The position numbers were made by a program, and so were the translations under genes. A stretch of DNA of 44,791 bases from Deltaproteobacteria bacterium. GTDB lineage: Bacteria; Desulfobacterota; Desulfarculia; Adiutricales; Adiutricaceae. The notes beneath the pieces were generated by a model. That model made no database searches and was not told where the DNA came from. It worked only from the letters and a program-made list of their open reading frames with translations. The DNA lies in the NCBI GenBank assembly GCA_031271165.1, contig JAISWF010000064.1, forward strand, positions 1-44,791. Direction: 5' to 3'. Below are positions 34,501 through 41,490 of this stretch, one piece after another. Positions within the stretch are counted from its first letter, which is position 1, and every line of letters starts with the position of its first letter.

Positions 34501-35550
34501 GCCCGACAACAGCGTTTTGATGGCCGCAATTTCTACGGCATCACCTAAAGGGGTCGCCGTCCCATGAGCTTCAAACAGATCGGGGGGGATTTGAGGATCG
34601 AGCCCGGCGTCAGCAAAGGCGTTTTTCATGGCTCTGACCTGGCCCTCGGTGTTGGGGGCCAGTAGATTTCCGGTGCGGTCGTTAGATAGCCCTACGCCAG
34701 AAACCACGCAGATTATTTGGTCGCCGTCGGCCATGGCCCGGTCCAGACGCTTTAAGACCAAAGCAACTGCGCCGGAGCCGACCACCAGGCCGTCGGATTC
34801 TTCAGAAAATGGGCGGCAAATTCCGGCCCGGGACAGAGCCCGCAGCTGACTGAAGCCCAGCTGGGTAAAGAGGGGATCGGCCTGGGCCAGGCCTCCGGTG
34901 ACCACAGCGGTCAGACTCCCCTCCCGGAGGCGGTCAAAGGCTAATTTCAGGGCGTAAAGAGAGGAAGCGCAGGCGGCATCGACTGTAAAAGCTGGACCCC
35001 CAAAGCCAAAGGTTTCGGCCACCAGTTTGGCGCTGTAGCCCACGGCTCGGAAGTGGTTGGTGGTCGGAGGGGGGTCGAAGGGATTAAACTCCCAGGCCCT
35101 GGAGGCTTCGCCGCCATAAAAGGAGACGGCCGTTTCGGCCATGGTCCTGGTCGGCAGAATAACATGCCCGGCAATGACCCCGATGGCTGCCGGTTCATGA
35201 GCGGCCAACAAATTGCCGTCCAGTGCCCGGCGAGCCGCCTGGAGCCACCATAACAGACTGAGATCGGCTTGTTTTGGATCAAAGCTGGCTGGAAGCTTGA
35301 GATTTCCAAAGTCTTCCCGCCGCCCCGAACTCCAGGCGCCGGAAAGAGAGTAGGCTTTGTCCGGCGCAGGTTCGCCAGGGTGGTAGAAAAGTGAAGGTTC
35401 AGCCCCAAAGTCGGTCGATTCGGCAGGACGGAAAAATGTGCGGTTGCGGACGATGTTTTCCCAAAGGGTGTCGGGATCTTCGGCCCCTGGTACGACGAGC
35501 CCTGCGGCGACCAAGGCGGCGGCGCAACGGGGGTCACGGTCGCTTCTCAT
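28597..35550 (-). CDS. pfaC: PUFA-type synthase, KS-CLF-AT-DH-DH subunit (PfaC/Pfa3-like)
   Basis: This 2317-residue iterative type I synthase subunit has the following domains. KS is at about 10-450 (DAACASS with Cys194, EAHGTATPLGD His329, GNLGH His368). A chain-length-factor-like KS follows at about 550-865, where the Cys region reads SEEIDSG. AT is at about 970-1300 (GYSLGE with Ser1058, VHAPV with His1180). Two double-hotdog FabA-like dehydratases follow: DH1 about 1480-1870 (active half HFAGDEVMPG, His1761) and DH2 about 1955-2315 (active half HFPGDPVWPG, His2208). Low-complexity linkers join domains near 455-545, 1335-1475 and 1880-1950. This matches Pfa3 of terrestrial myxobacteria except that no C-terminal acylglycerol-phosphate acyltransferase is present. 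Its ATG overlaps the pfaA stop as ATGA. Product unknown: a PUFA or another reduced long-chain lipid. Confidence 0.88.
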   Translation of the reverse strand: MRSDRDPRCAAALVAAGLVVPGAEDPDTLWENIVRNRTFFRPAESTDFGAEPSLFYHPGEPAPDKAYSLSGAWSSGRREDFGNLKLPASFDPKQADLSLLWWLQAARRALDGNLLAAHEPAAIGVIAGHVILPTRTMAETAVSFYGGEASRAWEFNPFDPPPTTNHFRAVGYSAKLVAETFGFGGPAFTVDAACASSLYALKLAFDRLREGSLTAVVTGGLAQADPLFTQLGFSQLRALSRAGICRPFSEESDGLVVGSGAVALVLKRLDRAMADGDQIICVVSGVGLSNDRTGNLLAPNTEGQVRAMKNAFADAGLDPQIPPDLFEAHGTATPLGDAVEIAAIKTLLSGSESAVPPVVGSVKGNLGHLLSAAGAISLVKTAWAIKNQILPPTAGFSRASSELALKKAPALRILTSAAPWPAPPDGRPRLAAVNAFGFGGVNAQVLLEEFKPEVWSAPLSVKKPVSAKAGPQKTAPLSPADSSQETSGTEKNNPKNIKSSKAAKPAKNTAEPESLAGVHSGAAKTVNGKCLSIPQSAPLSASLISARTVLAPWPSYDTLARYWLTPEEPPLALTRRVGGLKATGFFFEQNLTLDVRPFHLPPKELAEALPQQTLALKPALAALNAAGISPDHWPEGLNRDRVGVFMGVDIDPRSADFALRWLAPPRAASAFIRRGLMSPLAGEELTRRMREGSPPPLTHNRVLGSLGSFVASRLARYLGIGGPSFTLSEEIDSGIRALREAMAFLSADLLDLALVGVVDTFGDPKTAALAPKTVWIEGAAALLLASPRAAKILQPLAELTLTDRDERMGPLSGLFALNRNAFYLRHHLKPLGRGHGFCYWLRNPTHPPRSLDGPGYVIVETPGARPQPLAVSPDSVKPDVWFYISAHSQENLNERLDALQNLLDQNPGRDLVLLARDFWNLFPDGKPYLAFLARDARELGSHIKRFLSGEVERDYKPRILTAPPEPVQGELAWVFPGSGNHYKGMGRGLATSFPEVMFPLESESQDPVGLFQSELLWEPNHKRLSVREAILGQVCFGLIGSKILSKMGIVPQAVLGYSLGEVSALVASGLWPERDELWRDLMSSTLFNGDLTGELNACRIHWNWPAHKPLKWLTALISRPAELVRTTLENLPAPHRHRAYLLLVNTHEEVVVGGEESSVQFLAQALEAPIFPIEDVAAVHAPVVGPVAEKYRLFHTRRVEPQPGLRFYSCHEARAIEPQSELVADSLIAQALEGHSFPALIEQAYADGVRFFIEIGPGSSTTRMIKSILVDRPHMAQSLAATTIDEGGTGLARVLAELWVSGYPLVRNHLSFDPPVGPDPRFEVPINLFPPQLSWPDPAAASQQEQTKTIPAAPTVSPPDYLAWLEQQTGKLGLRAASSDAGTSLAGSIDASGKIGSLPSPTPETADSVGSHAAETQAEPSGRPNRLDRPGPKTSASPLVSAAARADSSLASETHQGADSQSSEPPDDDLASPPPSLNRAQCLEFATGAIANVLGPCFAQVDTYPSRVRLPDEPLMFVDRVTKLEGRPNSLASGRIVTEHDIRADEWCVEGNRLTPGMSIESGQADLLLSAWLGIDSATKGLARYRLLDAEVVFHRNLPEAGQTAVYDIRLINFFSHADTRMFRFEFDGTVGGHPLLSMRRGCAGFFTHKALAAGKGLAKSAPDPVMAKVSMFASLNDFSGAFEVKNLSSSDLSALRSGDAAVLGPAFGRMKLDRPLLLPGGKLALIDRAPIIDPSGGAYGAGFIRTETDIDPKAWYLTSHFAGDEVMPGTLMYDACIQTLRLYLLAWGWLGESSQCSFQPTLGQPQSLKCRGQVTPKTKMVAYEVHVRETGLTASVNGSGGGEPYALAEAVMWADGRPIVEVTGLSLRLAGQTYDGLCTNWSVKKTRGRPKGNPATKPGLSTLQADPTAPDSPLKTGSVVRRQARSKPADDGSALNQADPEKQGKSGDYFDKARLTAMSTGVLSEALGPHYSRFDGGNFVARLPKAPYDFIDEATVRKGRPGQVVTGTQVEAFYRPSSEQTGARAWLLDTAGGQPPVLPYAAINEIALQSCGFLAAYMGSALSFTGPMHFRNLGGEANLRSSAPSLTSQFQTRATLIKASVLGSMTIQNYQFTCHCDKNLFYDGLANFGFHSSESLDRQMGLKATPSLLKALTSPAASGPSVPYPEGPAWPKGPLRMLDSLVLDPKGDGRIWGRVKIDPQAWFFEAHFPGDPVWPGSLGLEAFIQAGKVLWAQTYCPKVAFADISVSWAAPAPNTLHRWLYRGQIVPKNREVTLGLKVISNDPARRTLTMRGLLWVDKLVVYQIEDFVIGAATAAR

Positions 35551-38500
35551 CTAAAGGAACCTCCATCTGGAAGCCCTGGGGCGCCGTCCCCGGTTAACAG
35601 TTCAATGCAGGTGCCGTGGCCCAGGACCAGGACCTCGGCTGGCTCTCCGACCGGACTTTTGATGAGCTTGACAAAGGCTTCCGCCCCCTCCTGCAGGCCG
35701 ATGAGGCCCACACCCTGAGATTTAAACTGTCCGGCCAAAGTTTCGTTGACCATGCCGCCGGCCCACGGGCCCCAGTTAAGGGCCAGGACCCGGCAGTTGG
35801 GATGAAGCATGGCCATTTCCCAGGCAGTTTTATTTAAAACCTCATTACCGGCGGCGTAATCAGACTGGCCTTGCCGGCCAAAGCGGGCCGTGGAAGAGCT
35901 GAAAAAGACCATGAGCCTTAAGGGCTCGGGTTCAAAGGCTTCCAACAGCAGCGTGGCCAGTTGGGTTTTGGTGGAAAAGACCCGATCGAAATCAGAATGG
36001 TTTTTCCCAATGATTGGATGATCGGCCAAGATCCCGGCCCCGTGAATAAACCCTTTGATGGGTCCAAATTTTTGCCGGATTTGGCGGGCGGTGGCTTCAA
36101 TGAATTGGGAGCTGGTGAAATCGCCGGCGATGTACTCAACTTCCGCTCCGGCTTGCCTTAAGGCGTTCAGATTACGCCTCAGTTCCCGGGAAGAAAGGAT
36201 GAGCTTGGCTCTGGCTTCGAGTTCCTTGGGGGCTTTGGATTGGTCAGAAAGGCGAAAGAGGGCTTCCATGATCTGGCGCTCGCCCTCCAGCTCGGACAGC
36301 CAGTCAGGCTCAGGTGGCGACAGGGGAGTCCGTCCCAATATTACCAGACGGGGCCGGTACAGACGGGCCAATTCCAAAACCACCGCTGCCGTCACCCCGC
36401 GTCCCCCTCCGGTGACCACGACCGTATCGCCGGGCTCTAAAAGCGGCTCAGCTGATTCAGACGGCCGGTATGGCTTAAGGGACAGAGCAAAAGGCCTGGT
36501 GCTGGTGGGTAGCCCCAATTCGACCGGACCGGGGGCGGCGGCTGTTTCCAAAATAGCCGGCAGCCAGTTTTTGGCTGGGACCTCATAGACAGCCATGGGA
36601 ATGTCCAGGGCCCGAACTGCCACCTGGGGCCATTCCCGGGCCGCACATTTAAGAAGACCGACCAGAGCCCCTGAAGTGGAGTTGCCCAGCCGGTGAGGAA
36701 GCCCGCCAGGGCTAGGAAAACCGAAATAGCCGCCTAAAAAGCTGAGGCCGACGATGGATTCGAGCCGGTCGCCGGAATTATTTAAAGCTTTTAAGGCCTG
36801 GGTAATGAGGCCGGGGTTGCGGTCGGGACCTGGCCAGACCAAAAACAGAACTCGAACCCGGCGAGAGTCGTCCCGCCATTTTTTAAAGTCATAACCCCAG
36901 GGACGGCGTTCGACCTCGTAGCCGTTGGCCTGGAGCTGTTTTTCCAAACCCTTGGTCAGAGCGTCGGAGCCTACCAGACGGACCAGCCCGGTCGGCGGCC
37001 ACAGGCAGGCGCCGTGGCCGTCAGGAGAAAAAGGTTCCGGTTCGACTTGCCACAGGCTGGGGTGATGGGATGGGCTGTTAAGGGCCCGGTCGAGGAGATT
37101 GCGGCCCAAGCAAGAGCCGGAATTTCCGGTGGGTCTGAGTTTTAGACTGACCGCTGGTACGGCTTGGCCTGGTTGACTGGTGGGATTAGCAGATTCGGCT
37201 TGAGTAAAATGAGGGGCCGCAGCTGCTGAGACCGGAGGTCTCGGTTGGCTTTGGCTTCCGGCTTGGCCCGAACGCCCCGAGCCGTTGGACGGGGCAGGGG
37301 AAGTCCTGGGGCGGGTAAAAAAATCTTCCCAGTCGCCTAAAGTTTTGGCCTTGGACAGCTGACCCTGGTCCTGGGGTGACAACTGGGCCGTTTCTGAGAG
37401 TATGGACAGAATTTCGACCTTTTTGATGGAGTCCAAACCAAGATCGTTTTCCAGATCCAATTCCAAGTTCAAAGTCTCAATGGGATAGCCCGTCTCGGCG
37501 GCTACCACTTCCCGGACCAGCCGGCCGCCGGCCGCATTGGAAGGTTCGCTCTTGGCGGCCGGCGGGCAGAAGCCCAGAGTCTGCTGGATGGTCGAGAGCA
37601 GATCGCCTAGTTTTTTGGCTTTCGAGAATTCGGCCGGGTCAGCAGCGGGGATTTTTTCAGATAAGGCTGACAGGAGTTCGACTTTTTTAATTGAGTCGAG
37701 ACCCAAGTCGTTTTCCAGATCCAACTCCGGGCTCAGGCTATCAGCCGGATAGCCTGTTTCTTCGGCCAAAACCGCAAAGAGGAGGCCGGCAGCATCAATT
37801 ATTAATCCAGGTGAGCTTTCGCCGAAAGCCGCCGCCACAGAGTCAGGCCCGGAGCCGACTAAGCCAGGGCCCGGCTGGTCGAGAGAGCTGCTAGGGCTGG
37901 TTGAACTTAAGGATGCATTTACCGGAGGCTGACAGCGAGCGGCTAAGGTTTCTAAAGTGCCGGCTTGGCCGGCGTCATGACCGCTGGCCGTAAGATGGGG
38001 GAAGCGTTCGGCCAGAGCCGACAGAAGTTCGACTTTTTTAATCGAATCCAGGCCCAGATCGTTTTCCAAATCCAGGGCTGGGCTGAGACTTTCGGTGGGA
38101 TATCCGGTTTCAAAGGCTACGATCTGGCAAACTTGCCCCCAAGTCTCCAAGCTAAAGCCCGATGGCCCGACTTCGGCCGGACTATGGTGGCGGCCGCCGT
38201 TTGATTTGCCAAGTATGCCCGGCTGGGTAGCTGGAATAGGAGTTTCCGGAGAAAAAAGGGCCGTCATATTTTTCGCCGCCGTTTCATTGGCCCCGAGAGC
38301 CCCCGGCCAGTTGGCCGGCTGGCTGCTTGAGTCTTCGCTGGTACTAATCTGGCGGCTCAGATTTTTTAATAGCGCCAAGCTCTCGTTATGTAGGCTTTCA
38401 AGCCTTTCAAGGCTATGGAGATGGGCGGCGGTATTAAGTTTGGTGGAAGGACAACCCGGCTCAATCTGGGGCTGCAAAGCTTGCGGCGGCCGGGGGGGAG

Positions 38501-41153
38501 CAGCCTGGGAGGGAGTAAAAATGTTAGCCCCTCCGATAAGGACGCTGTGGCCTTGGGCCGGGGCTTTGGGAGGCAAAGGAGCCGGCCACTGACAAAGATC
38601 TGCTTTAAAACCGCTTGAGGCTGACCGGGCCAAAATCTGGGCCAGCGAGCGGTTGGGATTAGAAAAGTCAAAAAAATCAACGGGGACCTGGCCGCAATGA
38701 TCGACTGGTGAATAATTGTCAGGACCTAAAACGACGATGTTATGGAGAGGTTTTTGGTCGATATCCGGCCGGGAGGAAATTTCGAGGGCTTTTTGGAATT
38801 GAGCGGCCGTTTTAACAGCCGAGCTGGGTCCATATAGAAGGGGTTTGTTTTTCTCGAAAAGCTCAATTAAGGTCTTAGTTACCTTGGAAGCATCCTGACT
38901 GGCAGCCAGTTCGTAGGCTTCAAAAGCCGAAAGGGTTCCCGAAAGATACATCGCCGCAATAATTCCCCGGCCCCAGGCCGAGAAATAACTTGGTTTCAGG
39001 CCAAATGACAAAAGCAGATCGCCCAAAGCCATGGGGGCTAAAACCGAGATAAAGGCCGAAATTTCGGGGGTATTTAAAAGACTTTGCCACTGCGTTTTGG
39101 CACCGGCTGGGGCTAAAGCTGAAGGATATAAAAGGTGTCCCAAATTAAAAGATGTCAGCCCCAGCTTGTGGAGAGCTTCCTCGGCCTGATCAAGGTGCTG
39201 CCGGAAGATGGGGAAAGATAAGGCCAAATCAGAGTAAAAATCAACTGAGTTTGAGAGCTGAAAATCAGGCGGACACCAAAAGACCAATTTACTTCTTTTC
39301 TCGGTACTGGTTAAAAAGACGCCTGGGGGTAATTCGGCCGGAGGGCTGTCTTTTAAATGGTCCCAAGCGGCGGCTGTTTTATTGAGCTGGCCGTAAATTT
39401 CCTCGGCCGTCCCGGCGGCCGTTAACTTAAAGGCCTCTTTAACATTAAAGTTCAAGGTCTTTTGTTGGATCAACTGGGAAAAGCCCGCCCATTGTTCTGT
39501 TGCAACCGTATGGCTGGAAGTTTCAAGCAGACTGTTTAGTTCAGAGATTAAGTCTTCTTGGCTTTTGGCGCTTAGAGCCAAAAGTAACAGGTCGGTTTCA
39601 GCGGCCTGGTGTTGGTCACGGCATTCTTCTAAAAGGCAGTGGAAATTACTGCCCCCAAAACCGAAAGAGGAGACTGCCGCCCGTCGGGTGCGCAATGGAC
39701 TGGAAAGCCAAGGTCTGGCTCGATCGTTTAGATAAAAGGGGCAGTTTTCGTCAGTGAGCGGACTGAGGGGTTCTTTGACTTTAATGGTCGGAGGCAGGGT
39801 CCGGTAGTGAAGACATAAGGCGGCTTTAATCAGGCCAGCGACCCCGGCCGCCGCCTTGGTGTGGCCGATTTGAGACTTAACCGTGCCCAAGGCACACCAA
39901 AGAGATGTTGGCGCTGGCAGGGACAAATCGATTTTGGTTGACTGAGTGTCCGATTTGCTCTGCTCAAAGGCCGAAGCAGTTGGATGGCTGGAGGATGAGA
40001 CGCCTAAAGAAGGATTTTTTTCAGGGGCTCTGAAGTGACTTAAAAGAGCCGACAATTCGACTTCATCGCCTACCACCGTTCCAGTCCCGTGGGCTTCAAC
40101 CAGTTCGACGTCATTAGGAGTCCAGCCCGTTTCCCGGTAGGCCGCTTGCATAGCCCTGAGTTGACCTTTGGCGCTGGGGGCAAAAATGGCTGTGCCCCGG
40201 CCGTCGGAACCGCCGCCGACGCTTCTGATAATGGCATAAATGCGGTCGCCGTCTCGCTTGGCGTCCGAGAGCCGCTTTAAGACCACCACGCCTACGCCTT
40301 CGCCTAAGAGGGTCCCATCGCCGTTTTGGTCAAAGGAGCGGACCTCTCCGGAAGGTGACAGAGCCGGGGTCTTGGAAAAGCAGGTGAACATGAACGGATC
40401 GCTGAAGGTATCAATCCCGCCGCTGACAACCAAATCGGCCCGATGGCTTCGAAGCTCAAGCAGAGCCTGGCTGACGGCAGCCAGAGAGCTGGCGCAGGCT
40501 GCGTCAACAACCATGTTGGAACCGCCCAAATTAAGACGGTTAGCCAGCCGACCGGCAGTGACGTTGCCCAAGAGGCCGGGAAAGCTTGATTCGCGCCAGG
40601 GAGCAAACTGTTCGGCAAAACGGGCCAGAACCTCATCGCGGAGTTGGGGCTCAATCCCGCTGTCTTCTAAAGCTTTTCTCAGCTGAGGATGGACCAGACG
40701 GTTGCCCATGGAGACCACCATCTTGAGGGCTCCAGAGACCCCTAAGATGACCGAGGTGCGCCCGTGATCCCAGGTATCTGGGGGGTAGCCGGCATCAGAC
40801 AGGGCTTCTTCGGCCACGATCAGGCCCAAAAGCTGGGTGGTGTCGGTGGCCTCAATGTCCTTCGGGGTAATCCCGAATTTCAAAGGATAAAAAGGAACCC
40901 CGTCGATAAAGGCTCCTCGCCGGCAATAGATGCGGTCCTGGGCCTTAGGGTCGGGGTCGTAGTAGTCTTCGGTCCGGAAATGATCGGCGGGGATATCGGT
41001 GATGGTGTCCAGGCCGCAGCGGATAACCTGCCAGTATCCGGCCACTCCAGGACACCCCCCTGGAAAAAGGGCGCCCAGTCCGATAATGGCCACGGCTTCG
41101 GGTCGGAGGTCGGCCGACTCGTTGTTTGGGGTGGTCTGAGGCTTAGCTGTCAT
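35547..41153 (-). CDS. pfaA: PUFA-type synthase, KS-AT*-3xACP-KR subunit (PfaA/Pfa2-like)
   Basis: This 1868-residue synthase subunit begins with KS (about 20-515; DAACASS with Cys220, EAHGTGT His355, QIGHTKAAAG His431). An AT-like region follows at about 620-870, in which the nucleophile motif GHSxG reads AWGRG at 726-730, so the serine is lost. Three acyl carrier domains each hold DLENDLGLDSIKKVE, with phosphopantetheine serines S1037, S1154 and S1242. The KR is at about 1390-1850, with the nucleotide-binding TGGGRGV at 1581 and Tyr1766 in GQSDYAAGN. There is no C-terminal DH. GGAT precedes the ATG. The enoyl reductase gene lies 337 bases upstream, and pfaC overlaps downstream. It carries the growing chain and reduces the beta-keto group; extender loading probably depends on the AT in PfaC. 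Confidence 0.9.
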   Translation of the reverse strand: MTAKPQTTPNNESADLRPEAVAIIGLGALFPGGCPGVAGYWQVIRCGLDTITDIPADHFRTEDYYDPDPKAQDRIYCRRGAFIDGVPFYPLKFGITPKDIEATDTTQLLGLIVAEEALSDAGYPPDTWDHGRTSVILGVSGALKMVVSMGNRLVHPQLRKALEDSGIEPQLRDEVLARFAEQFAPWRESSFPGLLGNVTAGRLANRLNLGGSNMVVDAACASSLAAVSQALLELRSHRADLVVSGGIDTFSDPFMFTCFSKTPALSPSGEVRSFDQNGDGTLLGEGVGVVVLKRLSDAKRDGDRIYAIIRSVGGGSDGRGTAIFAPSAKGQLRAMQAAYRETGWTPNDVELVEAHGTGTVVGDEVELSALLSHFRAPEKNPSLGVSSSSHPTASAFEQSKSDTQSTKIDLSLPAPTSLWCALGTVKSQIGHTKAAAGVAGLIKAALCLHYRTLPPTIKVKEPLSPLTDENCPFYLNDRARPWLSSPLRTRRAAVSSFGFGGSNFHCLLEECRDQHQAAETDLLLLALSAKSQEDLISELNSLLETSSHTVATEQWAGFSQLIQQKTLNFNVKEAFKLTAAGTAEEIYGQLNKTAAAWDHLKDSPPAELPPGVFLTSTEKRSKLVFWCPPDFQLSNSVDFYSDLALSFPIFRQHLDQAEEALHKLGLTSFNLGHLLYPSALAPAGAKTQWQSLLNTPEISAFISVLAPMALGDLLLSFGLKPSYFSAWGRGIIAAMYLSGTLSAFEAYELAASQDASKVTKTLIELFEKNKPLLYGPSSAVKTAAQFQKALEISSRPDIDQKPLHNIVVLGPDNYSPVDHCGQVPVDFFDFSNPNRSLAQILARSASSGFKADLCQWPAPLPPKAPAQGHSVLIGGANIFTPSQAAPPRPPQALQPQIEPGCPSTKLNTAAHLHSLERLESLHNESLALLKNLSRQISTSEDSSSQPANWPGALGANETAAKNMTALFSPETPIPATQPGILGKSNGGRHHSPAEVGPSGFSLETWGQVCQIVAFETGYPTESLSPALDLENDLGLDSIKKVELLSALAERFPHLTASGHDAGQAGTLETLAARCQPPVNASLSSTSPSSSLDQPGPGLVGSGPDSVAAAFGESSPGLIIDAAGLLFAVLAEETGYPADSLSPELDLENDLGLDSIKKVELLSALSEKIPAADPAEFSKAKKLGDLLSTIQQTLGFCPPAAKSEPSNAAGGRLVREVVAAETGYPIETLNLELDLENDLGLDSIKKVEILSILSETAQLSPQDQGQLSKAKTLGDWEDFFTRPRTSPAPSNGSGRSGQAGSQSQPRPPVSAAAAPHFTQAESANPTSQPGQAVPAVSLKLRPTGNSGSCLGRNLLDRALNSPSHHPSLWQVEPEPFSPDGHGACLWPPTGLVRLVGSDALTKGLEKQLQANGYEVERRPWGYDFKKWRDDSRRVRVLFLVWPGPDRNPGLITQALKALNNSGDRLESIVGLSFLGGYFGFPSPGGLPHRLGNSTSGALVGLLKCAAREWPQVAVRALDIPMAVYEVPAKNWLPAILETAAAPGPVELGLPTSTRPFALSLKPYRPSESAEPLLEPGDTVVVTGGGRGVTAAVVLELARLYRPRLVILGRTPLSPPEPDWLSELEGERQIMEALFRLSDQSKAPKELEARAKLILSSRELRRNLNALRQAGAEVEYIAGDFTSSQFIEATARQIRQKFGPIKGFIHGAGILADHPIIGKNHSDFDRVFSTKTQLATLLLEAFEPEPLRLMVFFSSSTARFGRQGQSDYAAGNEVLNKTAWEMAMLHPNCRVLALNWGPWAGGMVNETLAGQFKSQGVGLIGLQEGAEAFVKLIKSPVGEPAEVLVLGHGTCIELLTGDGAPGLPDGGSFR

Positions 41154-41490
41154 GCTGATCCTAAAGCGGGTTAAAAGGCTTTCGGGCTCCGATTGGCCGG
41201 CGGGGGCTAAATAGAGGCCGCCGATCAGAGGAAATAGTACAATTTTTGATCTTTACATAACTGGGATATTTTTGCAATATCAAATTATAGACGGAAAATC
41301 TCCGGCCCGATAACCGACCAGTCAAAAGAGATTATTTCATAAAAAAACTGCCAGACAAACCCAATTTTACCGCTAGTTTGAAAAGGTTTACAAAAATTAA
41401 GCCAAAAGATGGAGAACAGCCTCCGGCCTCTGGTTTTTGGGAGCCTCTTTAATCTATGCCGGCTGGTCCGGTGATTGATTCATCAGCAGC
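41154..41490. other. Intergenic gap inside the pfa block
   Basis: About 337 AT-rich bases between pfaD and pfaA with no coding frame I can support. The gap is long enough for a separate promoter for pfaA-pfaC, but I could not identify one with confidence. Confidence 0.5.
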
